From assembly GCA_907165135.1 (NCBI GenBank), contig OU015566.1:6680157-6744156 (forward strand): DNA of 64,000 bases. Reading direction: 5' to 3'. A model generated the notes under the pieces. The model did no database searches, was not told the origin of the DNA, and saw nothing but the letters and a program-made list of their open reading frames with translations. Each line of letters starts with the position of its first letter. Position 1 is the first letter of the stretch. This DNA comes from Oikopleura dioica (taxonomy: Eukaryota; Chordata; Appendicularia; Copelata; Oikopleuridae). A program made the position numbers and the translations under genes. Below are positions 1-11,963 of this stretch, in pieces.

Positions 1-2
1 CA

Positions 3-113
3 ACCTTTCTCAATGGCGAACATTACTTGGTCGATGCTATTGGAAATCTCATGAAAGTAAAAGAAAAAGACCTTTCCTCGGTATTGATTGCGAATCGTCA
101 AAAGAACATGTAG
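3..113 (+). CDS. 3' end of an unidentified gene (partial at window edge)
   Basis: An open frame runs from the window start to TAG at 111-113. The last residues include HYLVDAIGNLMKV, which has the look of a beta-propeller blade, and the next gene on the same strand is a kelch-type gene. It may be the C-terminus of a related gene, but 36 residues are too few to assign a family. No internal splice site is needed. A piggyBac-like MITE follows within 40 bp. Confidence 0.4.
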   Translation, partial: TFLNGEHYLVDAIGNLMKVKEKDLSSVLIANRQKNM

Positions 114-149
114 GGGCGAGTACTTTTCAGTGATTTAATTTGTCATTAA

Positions 150-630
150 CCCGTTAACAGGCGCGTGGCTGTCTCACGGCCACGCAGCCTTTGGAGAGCG
201 ATAAGATAGGCGAAAGTCTATTTTTTGTCGAAAATTTTTGTATTTCTTGAAAATTCAATCAATTCTCTGTCTGCTAGTATAAATTTGAAAAAAATCGGCC
301 TGAAATTCTGCTCAGGAGACGCGAAAGAAAAATTTCAGTCAGCGAAAAAAGGGAAAACGTAATACAAATCGCCCGCCTTTTCCCTTCTTTCCCTTTTTCT
401 TCAATCTCTGCGCCGAAAATGATGCAACTTTGACCTCAATTTTCAACCCCTAAACGAATCATAAAAATAAAAAAACTACATCTAGAAGAAAGAGAAGACG
501 CTTCTGAATCATTTTGTCTCTTGAGAATTCTATTTTATCATCCCTAATTCTCAGAAAACACCAAAAGGTGCGTGGACTTCAGACAGCCACGCGCCCGTTA
601 ACGCATAAGATCGGATGCCCAGTTAACGGG
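150..630. mobile_element. piggyBac-like MITE, TTAA target duplication
   Basis: The element starts CCCGTTAAC at 150 and ends GTTAACGGG at 630. It is flanked on both sides by TTAA (146-149 and 631-634), the piggyBac insertion signature. Subterminal inverted copies of GGCGCGTGGCTGTCT lie near 160-175 and 579-594; the right side carries about 27 extra bases between the terminal and subterminal repeats. No coding capacity is visible. Confidence 0.75.
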
Positions 631-778
631 TTAATAAGAGGATTCTTCGTCTTCCACTTTGGATCGTCGATCGGAACGCATCAAATCGAGATTCGCCTGA
701 AGCAAAAAGACACAAAGGTTTTCTTCGTTGTTGTCATTTGAAAAAGGTCTTGAAATAATCGACACTCCATTTCGCTAG

Positions 779-3332
779 TCATTTCGATCTTTAAAAAGTT
801 CCCCAACTGGAAGAACGGACAAGTGCTACAACTACGCTCCAGACTACAATCTGGACCGCTTCGAAGAAGCTCAGGGTTACATCGCCAGCAATCATTTCAA
901 CGCGAAAGTTTCGTCAACCAGCCTGAGAGGGACATTTTATTTGATGAGTGTTCGAATGGGAGACTACTATATTAAACTCTCACAAACCATTGCATTGAAT
1001 CGGATCAGAAAAAACGAAGAGCTTGAGAAAGGTTGGAGAAAGAATGAAATTGCATTGCCTGCTGAATTTAGAGGCTTGGACCCTGTCCATGTCATTCCTT
1101 TGTCAAGAGTTGAAAATATTTTTAAAAAGTTTTTAACCCATACTTTTTCACCTCAAAACAGACAGACGCGGAAAGACTGCTTTTGATTCTAGTGACAAGG
1201 AGCATTGTACTTTCAAATACACTGTACTCATTGTTGTTGGAAGCGGAAGGAAAGTTCATCGTTGTCGGCAGCGAATGGATTGGTTCTCTGGTTAAATACG
1301 AAGAAGAATCGCTCTGTTATTCGAAATTATTTGCTTCAGATGATCGAAATTATACGGATCGGGGTGGATTCATCAACGACGAATGCGAGTACTTTGGAAT
1401 TGGAGTCATGAACGACGAGAGGATTCTCATTCAGAACTACGTTTTTGATGCTTCATTTGAGATAGAATTTCATTTCGGGAAGGATTATAAATATTTTCCT
1501 AACTTCATAATCGTAGAGCATCGTAAAGGAAGCAGTTCATTAAATCCACTGAAGATAATATCGAAATCGAGTTTGTTCAGCAAAAGCCTAAAAGGCAAAT
1601 GTATGTGACAAGCAATCCCTTTTTCGCATTTCACGACGATGTCTTTCCCAGCTTTGCCAAAAATGCCGCATCGCAGCCTCGATTTCCGGGGACGTATCAT
1701 CAAAGAACAATTGTTCCGGATGAGCTTTTTTCTTCGCTTGCAGAGTTTGATCATATTTCAACTATCGAGATCAATTCAACTCGAAAGGAATTGTGTGAGT
1801 TGGAAATCGACGCAAATTATCGAGTTTTGCCAAAAGTAACCGACATTTTTGGTTGGATGTTTTTTGACGGAACGACTTTGATGAGACTCAAAATTGGGGA
1901 GAATGGCTCTCTTTGGTTGGAATCAGATTATTTCGATCAGCGCATTTACTTGCAATCTCATGTGTCAGAGCTGACGTATTTGACATTTTATTTCAATTCA
2001 GCAAACTCATTCGATGAAATTTTTGTTGAAGTTGTCGAGGACAATCAACGAAAAGGCGATTCTCGTTCACAAATAAAGATAACCGGACTTGAAAATATCA
2101 AAAACAAGAAAGTGCGGATTTTCAAGTTCGACAGTGACACGAAAATTAGAAATTTCATCTGCAGACCTGTTTTCACTTCGCAGATTAATGTTATTCAACC
2201 TGATTTTTATGGAAATGATAGAACATACGCATTATTGCCGGACGGGTCAAGAATCAACAATGTATTCTTCAAGGGTCCATTTTATTATAAGAAAAGCGTC
2301 TCACAGTATCTTTTCGAGGCGAGATACGCTATGGTCAAAGATATGCTATACATTTTCGGAGGAGAGTTTGATGGTCGAAAAGTAATAGAAAAAATAAAAT
2401 TCATGTATATTTTTCTTTATAGATCGCTCGATTAGATGAGTGCCGATTCGTGAAATTAGCGGTCAGGCTTTCAAATGAATATTTGGTCAGTTTTTCAGCA
2501 ATAAATCTTGAACGAGGAAGCAAAGGTATGTATTTCATTTTGGTTTTATAAAGAGGCTTATTAAAAATTAGCGATAATTTGTTTTGATGAAGAGTATGAA
2601 ACAGACTGCGAGTTCTTTGACGGATCTAATGTAACAACAACTTATCACACGCATGAACCACACACGGGAGGTCAACTAGCTCTTTACAATCGTCGCGTTA
2701 TCGCAATTGGAGGAACGGAAGCAGAAGGAACAGTTGAGGTGCTCACAGAATATGGCTGGATAATTTTCGTTAAGCATCCGAGGTAGATAAAAAAAAAAAC
2801 AAAAACTCGGAACTTTCAAAAATTACCGTAGATCATTGGAAACCTTTTCTGCAGTTGGTCTTCCTTCTGGAAGCGTTTTGACTATTGGAGGATGGGAATT
2901 GAGGTCAAGTGAAAGATTGAGTGAAATCTGGAAATTAATGGACCGCGAGTGGTCATTACTCGGCTCACTATCAAAAGTACACAGTAATACACGATGAAAA
3001 TTAAGGATGAACTACAGGACACCCTATCAAACATATTATTACTTAGATAATTTCAGCCCGTCTCTTATTCATCAAGTATTCTTTTGGATGAAGACGTTTA
3101 TGTTTTTCCCGGTTGGTTTTACGGAGATGAATCTTTGATTCAAAAGATTACGCTAGTTCAAGGTTTAGAAGTTTTCACCTAACTATCAGGCGATCCAGAT
3201 AATGATAATTTTCTAAATTCTTAAAAAGACCAAGACGAAAAAATTGTCGAAAGCAAAATAATTTCAGAGCAAGGTTACGAGCCCGTATATCCGATTATTT
3301 TTCTATCTTCTGTAAACTACTGTAAGTTGTAG
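779..3332 (+). CDS. Kelch-repeat protein, 5' end uncertain
   Basis: A multi-exon plus-strand gene. Coding sequence is open from about 779. Likely introns are 1109-1161, 1513-1580 and then short GT-AG introns near 2380, 2526, 2783, 2979 and 3164, all 40-85 nt and frame-consistent. The stop is TAG at 3330-3332, followed by AATAAA near 3364. The C-terminal half has kelch-type blades: MLYIFGGEF, then RRVIAIGGTEAEG, GSVLTIGGWE and DVYVFPGWFYGDES, each a hydrophobic strand with a GG or PG turn. The N-terminal third has no domain I recognise, and no BTB domain is evident. A scaffold or adaptor role is inferred only from the family. The true start codon was not found; ATG 941 is internal to the open frame. 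Confidence 0.7.
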
Positions 3333-3491
3333 ACTCTCCAATCAACAGAATAGTCTATTGAAGAAATAAAAGCTTGCTTATTTTTCACTTTTTATCTTGT
3401 TTGCCTTTCTTTTTATTGACGAGAGGTAGATATGTTTTATACAGTGATGTTAGACGAATGAAGATTAAGAATTTAAAATGACTCGAAGTCA

Positions 3492-6400
3492 CTATAAATC
3501 AGTTCTGAAGTCAAGATCAATCCCAGTATCAGCTTCTTCCAAGCATGTGACTTGCAGGTTCTTCTTTGGCATGCGCGTTAGTGTGGCATTGAGAGAGATA
3601 CTCTCAAGATTTCTTGAGTCAGAGAAAGGATCAGAAGATTCAAAAAGCTTCATCACTTTTTCCATCTTCGGTTGGGCATCCATGGCGGCGAAGTTTAGTG
3701 AGCGCTCTGTAAGAGCACTGTGGATTGAAGACAACGAGGAGAATATCGAATTAGCGCCCTATGAAAGACGACGTTTGTCTTGGTTTCGGACAATTTTTTA
3801 CCTCGTAATGGTAGAGCTGAAGAGAATCATAAGGCGCGATATTGTACTGGTTCGAAACATTGGCGACTTTTTTCTTCAACGAATCCGTATATTCTTTTGG
3901 AACGATTCCATTCTGCTTTGAATTCCGTTGCATCGTTTCTTTTTGCAGCAGCTGCAAGTTGTAATCTGCTGGGCCGGGCTCTTCCCCTGCTTCTTCCGCA
4001 TATTGAACCTAGGGGAAATTTTACATCGACCTTTTCTTTTGACTCTTACGATGTTCTCTCGAATATCATCGTCGAAATTGTCCATGGGCGGAAGCTCGCA
4101 GTTGAATTGCTTCTGGACTCTTCTCTTTCGCCAGGCAGTGAAAATGATGATCGTCACGAGTGAGAATCCAACAGCAACAATTACAGCGACAGCGAGCTAC
4201 AAAATGATGAGCTTTTGACAGTGCGTTTTTGATTACCTGAGCTTTCATAGGAGGCGATCCAATGATAGCGTCGCAACTTGATGACATTGATTCTTTGTCA
4301 TTACAAGAACATGTATTGATGATCAGGTCGTATTCTTCTTCGTATTTGTTGTCTGAAACGATGACTGGCAATTTCATCCCTGCTGCAATTCTGGAGTCGT
4401 CGTTTGTCCGGATAGAAACGGTAGCCCAGCCAGCTAGAATTTCCGTAAAAGAATGAAGAAGGAGGGATTATGTTACCTCCAGATTCGATAATGACGAGCT
4501 CGATTCCATTCCAGGCGCTAGAACGAGAATTTTGACGAATTTCGATCTTGGGGCTCGCTTGATAATCGGGATCAGTAAAGTTGATGCTAAAGAATTTCAT
4601 CAGAAAGTGAAACGATAAATTATAATTTCAGAAAAGTCGTCTTGCTATTCGCCATATTTACTTTGAGCTCCAGGATGGATTGTTAACACAGTAAGTTATC
4701 GTCATCGATCCACTTGGTCTCGGTTTCATGTCGTTCTTGTCAATAATGTTGATTTCGACGATTCCTGAACCAGCTGGTCCGACAGAAGGAGTTGCTAGAA
4801 CTTCTAGTTTGTAGCTTTCTTGGGCCTCAAAGTCGAGTCTTCTGTTCGTGGTGATTCGGCCGCTTTGAGAATCGATATCGAAAGGTACTTCTTCAGAGTT
4901 GCCGATGGAATAGCTAAACATGCGTTAAGAATTATTCAGTGAACATTCTTTGGGTATTATTTTAGCAATCGAGGGCGGTTTCTAAAAAAAAGGTTTTTGG
5001 GGGCTTAGACAATGTCTAGCCTTTCTGTTTTGACATGTAAGGGTTTATCTTGGGCTTACCCCTTCATGTTCTTTTTTTGATTAGTTGCTAGCTCAGTATA
5101 ATAGAAATAAGCCCCGTTTATTCTATAGAAGTATCAGCGTCACGATCGGACGAATCTCATTTCTGATCCACTCAGTGCTCGGCGCTTACCTAAACGAATC
5201 TCCCTCAGGATCCGAAGCTAATCCCGAGGAATTGGCAATTGCCGTCCCAGGCGGCAGGTTTTCCTCGACAAAGAGCCGACGCTCCGAAACGACGGGTGGT
5301 TCATCAACGTTGATGACTTTAACTTGCACTTGAGCCTTGGCGATGGTGTTTTCCGCGTTCTGGAGCTTTTCTTTGCTGAAAAATTGATGAGGATGACGGG
5401 ATGGTCAATTTCGTTGATCTCTGGGGCTTGGGTTTTGGCCTCTCTTAGATTCATTAAAGCTATATTCCTCTTCCTTGATTTCAATTTTGGATAAGTTCAA
5501 ATCTTGATACAGGCATTAATGTTTCTAACTTATTATTAGAGCTACTGTAATTATTTTTTCTTTGCAAGAAAAACACGGAAAATAAATCAGTTTATCGGGC
5601 AATTTGTACCTGTAAGCCGTGAGCTCAAATTTGTGCACTTGATTTGGCGGAAAATCGCGTTCTGCGTCGAGCTGTTTTGTCGTTTTGATAATTGCTTGGC
5701 TCTGATCGTCAGACACATGCACGGAAAAAGAGGCAGTTTCGTCATTGACGAGTCGGACGACGACATCTGCGTTCGATCCCGTGTCTGGGTCGACGATGTC
5801 TACGCGCATGACCTCAGCGCCGATCAGTACGTCTTCCCTGACGCTGCCAGAGTATTCGGCCATGGCGAACTTTGGCGCAAAATCGTTGATGTCCGCCAAT
5901 TTCACCTGAATCTTCACGCGTTCTGATTTCTGCGCAGGGACGCCCATATCTTCCGCCCAAATGAAAAAATCGAGTGAATCGTCAATCGGTTGATTTTCCC
6001 GATCGAGTTTTTCATCGAACGCTGCTTTCAGAGTTATCAAAGGTTCATATCGTTCTCTGAACATTATTGTTATTGAAAGGGAATAAAAAATGCACGAAGC
6101 GCTCACTTTTTCTCATTGAAGCAGGTCTTCACTTGAAAGTACTCCGAATCGATTTTGAATTCAAAGTCGCCAAAGTTGTAGCCAACTTCGCATTCTTCCA
6201 GTCCTTTCCGGTCTGTTCTCAAGTCTTTATCTTCAACGACGATTTCGTCGACGTTGGAAATCGGCGTCAGTTGTGTGCCAGCTTTGGCGTGCTCCTTTAT
6301 TTCGAAGTTGTAGAAGGACTTGTCGAAAGTTGGACGATTGTCGTTTCCGTCACTGACGATCAGGTTGAAGGACTTCTTCCTTTCGAGGACGTTGCCGTTG

Positions 6401-7320
6401 GAGTCTTCGGCAGAAATCGTCATTTTGTAAACATCCTTCGTTTCCCGGTCAAGCGGCTTGGCGAGAGAAACAAGGCCATTGGAATCGATCTTAATTTATG
6501 ATGAGAATGAAATAGAATGAACGATTTTAGAATAAAGCTAAAATATATTTGAAAGGAGTGACAATCAATAATTTATTTCATTATTGATCTGAAAAGGAAA
6601 GTGTTCTATTTTTCTTTGTCCTTCTTTCCGCCCCAAAAAGTCAAAAATAAATGTTTCCATTGCCGAATGAAAATAGCTGTTTATTATGGGCGGAACATTT
6701 GTCAGCGGAAACATGTGTACCTTGAAAGTGGTCGCCGGTTTGCCATCTTCAAGGAGTGTGTATTGGACGTTTTTCGCGCTTTCGAGCACGGTTGACTTCT
6801 TTGAAGCGTCGAAGATGGTGTGCCCGACTCGTTTGCGGGACTCGTGGACGAAGACGTTTTCGTTGTCCCATTTTGCAAGTGAGAGCTGAATTCGAAATGA
6901 AATTATTAGCTTGAAATCTTATTGAAGAAAATAATCAGTTTATGGGAGCAAAATAAGGTCGTTTTCTAACTTTTGAAAATGCGTAAAATTGATAATGAAA
7001 AATCAATGTCTGACTTTTTCGCCAAGAAAGTTTCAGTCCCCCAGTGGCGTGATAATCAGATCGGACTTGACGGGCGCACGCGCTGGGTGAAATCACGTGA
7101 ATCTAATTACTCCGACAATGGTAGGTAATGAGATTCCCTCGATGGTAGCTCCTTTCGGGACCCTCTTGGGGATGTAGCTCGCGTAAAAACCGCGATTATG
7201 TCCTATCTCCTCCGCGGTGACTGTATATTCGATTCTCGGAATAAGAAAACTGGACCGGGTCCAAAGACAAGCGCAGATTAGCGACGATTCTGCGCAGCAG
7301 GAGGATGAACGCACTACTAC
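3492..7320 (-). CDS. Classical cadherin (catenin-binding type), 5' end unresolved
   Basis: The extracellular part (about 4.3-7.3 kb) has several cadherin repeats with calcium-binding motifs: INDFAPKF, VINVDEPP, DKNDMKPRP and SDGNDNRPTFD. A single membrane helix lies near 4150-4210 (LAVAVIVAVGFSLVTIIIF). The cytoplasmic tail carries the p120-catenin juxtamembrane motif (DDDIRENIV, then YAEEAGEE). It also carries the beta-catenin-binding core (APYDSLQLYHYEG, then SSLSSIHSA), which defines classical rather than fat-like or protocadherins. A short intron splits the tail after ENIV, and another after HYE. The tail continues about 60 residues beyond the catenin site. It is a calcium-dependent adhesion receptor at adherens junctions (family knowledge). 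Exon joins checked: 4.62 kb, 4.92-5.16 kb and 5.37-5.61 kb. The first exon and signal peptide were not identified; the coding frame near 7314 lacks an ATG. Confidence 0.93.
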
Positions 7321-9896
7321 GTATTATAAAGAATAATTGGCGATTTGGCCGAGATTCGGGTCTTTGTCTTCTGAGCGATTTAAAAACCTTGATTACTGTC
7401 AGACAGTTTAACCCGCTTTTTAAGGTTTTATGAAGTCGACACCCTTAAAATTGATATCTGTACTACTCAAATTCAAGGGCGAACAAACCAGGCAACGCTT
7501 ACAGAAGTAAATATTCTGAGAGCCCCTCTAAATCACCAGGTTTTATCACTTGCTGGCCACGTCTCACACTCATGATAAATTGACAAGTTCCATTAGCAAA
7601 AAAGAAGCACTCGTTTTTGGGAACTGGGCATGAATTCAGAATGAAGCGAGTTTTACTTCGCCATTGGCAAAAAATTGAAACTCATTGCCTGACTGACTTC
7701 CTACTGCGATAGTTGTCCATAATTGATGCCACTGTCAACGAGTGTGTGTAAGGTCACAGGCAGCGGGGTGCAGCATCGATCAACCTCTTTTACTGGAGAT
7801 ACGCGTGTGCCTAAAAAGTGCGGATGATTGCCCCAGGGCACAAGTTGAATTAGGTCAGAAGCATGCTGAAATGCAAATTGAAGGACTTTCTTTTCGATTT
7901 TTATCAAATTTTTTTTTGCTTAAATAATAATGACGAGTTCGATGATGGATTTTCCGGAGCACGTGAGAAGGTGGAAGCAACTCCCGGTGCCCAAAACAAA
8001 TTTAGACTGTCACTTGGACTGACTTGCCGGCAGCCGGCGAAGAGTTCCCAATAAGGTTATTCAAACTGTATGCGAAATGTCACCCTTCGCGCCGACAAAT
8101 TTGCCCTCCGGCGAGTGGGGCTCGTATTTGCCAGAAAAGATAAGCGAATTGCCCGGCAAATGATATCAGTAAGAACATAATGAGAAAATACCGATAGTGT
8201 GAGAGCCGTTTAGCTAAAAAAAGGACAGCTCGACCACCATGGTCTGTCAGTCGATAAATGTGTTGACGGGCACTTGACGGACATGAATGCGCACCCGTCA
8301 GTGACACTCAGAAGGCGATACCACAATTCCGATAAAAATTCTCGGCAACCGACAAAAATAACTCTTTCAAGTGTCCAATTCCTTTTCAAGCATTTTTTCG
8401 CTGCCAAAAAATGATTGGCTCCAACAAAGGAAAAAACCGGCTTCCTGCACCTTACAATAAAACCGATGATTAATACCCCGAAAGCTGAAAAATTTAACGA
8501 GCTGCTTGAGAAGGGCTTGAATTGAGCTGCGTACGGCTTGTGCAGCTCCAACCGCGGCGGAAAGAAACCGCAGCCAGGATTGAGGGCGCATCCTCGCTCT
8601 CTTTCGAGTGGGCTCATATGGCAGGCAATATGTGCGGTCTTATATTATCACCGCAAAAGGTCACCTGCCGCTACTCATGGCCGCGCCGTTGGAAGATATA
8701 CCACCTGTTGATTTAGCGGTATTCCGGAATCGGAATATATTTGCGCATGATTTATTGAACCCTCCGCGGAAGATCGAGGATCGAGTGCTTGTTTTGCACT
8801 TTAGCAAGAAAAAATAATATTCTTTGAAGTTCTTATAAAAGACAACTCTTGATCTGAAGCTCCTGGTAATGTCTTTTATCTATCATTTTCAGCTATAAGT
8901 TCTGGCTGGTGATTCCTTCATCTGCGCGCACATTATTCCCAAATTAGCCAAATGCTCAAGGGGATTACTGTAATATCACCGTCTCTCCGAGCTGGATAAA
9001 GTCGGCCCCGACCCATCTGCTGGTCTTTTTTTTTAATTATATTCTACTTGTTCTATTGTGCGGGAGGATTAGCCGCCCCTGATTGATCTGGCAGACAGAA
9101 GGGATCAAGGCCGAAGTGACTATTTTTTTCAAGTGTATTTTGGACATTTGCCGGATCTGCTTTAAAAATTTTGCTAGTTCAAGTTTTTGAAATTTGATCA
9201 AAATTGCCACTTTACGAAAGCTCTCAACTTACCCCGATAAGAATCGAAAGTTTCTTCATTCTCTCTTGATTCCCCTTTCTTCAGCTTGTTCTTCGCACTT
9301 TCATACAGTAAGAATCTCTGTTTGTTAGTTTCAATATTCAACCAAAAAAAGGGTTCTTGAAAAAAAGGTTGTTATCGTTGTTTCTTTGTTTGTCGTAGCT
9401 GTCCGTGGAGCAGCTGGTAGACGCGCTGACGATATTCACAAAGTGGATTTTCAATTTTTCTCGGAGAAAGAAAAAATAAAAGCGGCGCGCTGCGTCCGCG
9501 AGATGGCGGCACGCGCAAATTGGGAAGCGCTAATCGTCCTTTTTATTGAATTTACTTTTTATTCAATTAATTTTTCGAACTTTTTATTTAAAAATTATGA
9601 AAAATTTATTGTCATAAAACAATTAATAATTATTACAATTTTTTATGCATAAATTTGGCTTCGAATAATCGTAATTTTCTCAATAAATCTTAATTTTTTC
9701 GGGAAAATTCGCGGCTCAAGAATCGGATCTATCGTTAAAAAGTATTTCCTACTTCAGATTATTGATTTTTTCATAACTATTCATCATTATTACAATATGT
9801 CTTTTTCCAGTGCTCTAAAATCAATCGCTTCGTCATTATTTCTTCCATTTCGATATTAATACTCTCAATATTATAGAAGGTATTGAGTTGAATGAT
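7321..9896. other. Non-coding region upstream of the cadherin
   Basis: About 2.6 kb with no gene I can support. Short open frames lack splice support. GATAAG/CTTATC motifs recur, and the sequence is AT-rich with GC-rich patches near 8.0-8.7 kb. It could hold cadherin 5' exons and cis-regulatory DNA; nothing in the sequence proves this. Confidence 0.5.
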
Positions 9897-9900
9897 TTAA

Positions 9901-10629
9901 GGGACTACGCGAAGCGAGCTCGCGCCGCTTTTTAAAAACACCTGTATTTCATCATTTCTAATCAAATTTTGTGATTTTTCAGGTCATGTGTACTTTTTCT
10001 CCTCTTTCATCTCGAGTTCGAATCATTTTCATATGATTATTTTTGAATTCAGGAGAGAAAAGAGATGCTCATCTTTAAAGAGCATCAACTCCTAAACTAC
10101 TTGTCACTTGAAGTTATAAATACCCTTATCGAAAAGCTCATTCAATTCTGACCGGGAATACGTTCGCGTGGTCTACAAATTTTATTTGTATCCGGTCAAA
10201 ATCCGGGGATTATTGAAGTTACTCGGTGTGAAGCCGCTGTCGCGCAGCGTGGAGCGCGCCTATCCAGCGCAAATAGTGACAATACCCCGCCGCGCGAGGG
10301 GTGTCTCTTGATAAATCCTCTGATTACGATCTAACACAAATAAAATTTGAAGACCATGCGAACGTATTCCTGGTCAGAATTGAATGAGCTTTTCGATAAG
10401 GGTATTTGTAACTTCAAGTGACAAGTAGTTTAGGAGTTGATGCTCTTTAAAGATGAGCATCTCTTTTTTTCTCTCCTGAATTCAAAAATAATCTTATGAA
10501 AATGATTCAGACTCGAGATGAAAGAGGAGAAAAAAGTACACATGACCTGAAAAAATCACAAAATTTGATAAGAAACGAGGAAGTATAGCGATTTTTAAAA
10601 AGCGGCGCGAGCTCGCTTCGCGTAGTCCC
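9901..10629. mobile_element. Foldback MITE with ~290-bp inverted arms, TTAA flanks
   Basis: The left end GGGACTACGCGAAGCGAGCT is repeated as an exact reverse complement at the right end, and TTAA flanks both sides (9897-9900, 10630-10633). The inverted arms extend roughly 9901-10192 and 10335-10629. Both contain the AAAGAGCATCAACTCCTAAA segment in opposite orientation. The central 140 bp is GC-rich and not palindromic overall. There is no open frame. TTAA suggests piggyBac-type mobilisation, although the ends are GGG rather than the more usual CCC. Confidence 0.8.
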
Positions 10630-10633
10630 TTAA

Positions 10634-11302
10634 GAGGGTAGAATATTCATTTACTCCGAATGTAAGAATGGAAGCAGAAACTAAAAAAGAAACCGCATCA
10701 AATATGCCCATCGTTGATTCATTGAACGAAACCCTTTTTAGAGTATTTTTTTTATTTATTACTTATTTTCTACTTTTGCTAATGGGTTATTTTACGAAAT
10801 AAAGAGGGTAGCATCAAGGAGATGGATTGAGTGGGAAGTGATTAGTCCGCGGAATTAGAGCCGTTTCCACAAATTAGTCAACTTTTACGATCCTCCCCAA
10901 AAACCATAAACGACTACTTTGCATCCGAAAAATGTCACCGTCTTTACAATGCCAAGGCTGTCCAGCTAGCGAAGAAAATAGATGGATTCTCAAGCACAAA
11001 GAGCTACAAGTAGAAAGTTAAGATATCTTGCCTTAGTTTTTCTAAAGGAACCCATAAAGGTATCGTCCGGTCCCATAAACAACAGTATCATCACTTGCAA
11101 TCACGTGAGATAATTTTTGAAGTTCACTTTCGCGCCGATCGATTTCTGATCTTGTAATGGATAAGTGAGCATAATTCTGTGATGTGGAGCGCAATTATGA
11201 AATTGCGTTTTCGCGCACGGCTGGAGGGCTCAGTTGTTCGACATGGCAAGCTTCTTTGAAATTAAAAAAAAAGAAGAAGAGATGAATCTATTTCTTCTAA
11301 AT
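10634..11302. other. Intergenic stretch
   Basis: No coding sequence, RNA gene or clear repeat was seen between the foldback MITE and the end of the small membrane-protein gene. Confidence 0.4.
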
Positions 11303-11756
11303 TTACTTTTTATTTACAGCCATGGCAACCCTTATCACAGCAGCAACAACCACAGCAACGGTAATGATACAAACAAAAATAATAGATACGTACAAAAGAA
11401 AGTAGGAGATACACGTTGATAATCGTTTGCGGATACCGGTTGTTTCTGCCGGTGGTGTAGCTGCTTCAACATCTGAGTTGTTAAGAACTATAGTTGTTAT
11501 ATGATATAAGTTATATCCAAGTTTACCTGGCGTACAGTCAGTAGGGTCGGCTGTATAGTTTGGTGGAGGAGATTCGCAGTTGTACTTGATAGAGTTATGA
11601 ATTTGAAGAGGAAGATCAGGGATCGGAGCTTTTGTTTATATTAGTTAGATTTCTCTTGTCTGAAAAACCTGATCCCCATTGAGAAACACAGTCTTCGTAA
11701 GAAGGTGGTGCATCTGCAACACCTTTCATCTGATGATTCCCTGTGGGTTGATTCAT
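11303..11756 (-). CDS. Small C-terminally anchored protein with PPxY motifs
   Basis: Three short exons give about 119 residues. ATG is at 11756-11754 and TAA at 11305-11303. Introns are a ~40-nt GT-AG intron near 11623-11662 (required, because the unspliced frame hits a stop) and an optional 39-nt in-frame one near 11489-11527. The N-terminal part contains APPSYEDC, a PPxY WW-domain ligand; the middle has PPPNYTADPTDC. A basic stretch (GIRKRL) precedes one long hydrophobic helix (FLLYVSIIFVCIITVAVVV) close to the C-terminus. The layout is a tail-anchored or type III membrane protein that could recruit NEDD4-like ubiquitin ligases. That role is inferred from the motif only, and the family was not recognised. 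Confidence 0.6.
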
Positions 11757-11963
11757 GTTTCTTCAATGTATATTTTTCTCTATGGTTTGTGAGACTTAAT
11801 GACCGGTTAGCCAAAATTCGCAGACTAGGTGAATGATTTCAATGTTTCGAGTTTGCATTACTCATCAAAGAGACTCATTTTATGCGGGTTTTTTCCATTC
11901 CGAGGAAAATTTCTTGATTTTATTGAAAAATATTTCTAGATTCTCTTCCATGATTTCAGTTCA

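Noticed and set aside
9386..9652. 88-codon plus-strand frame in the cadherin upstream region
   Set aside because: The second half translates AT-rich DNA; no splice sites or motifs.
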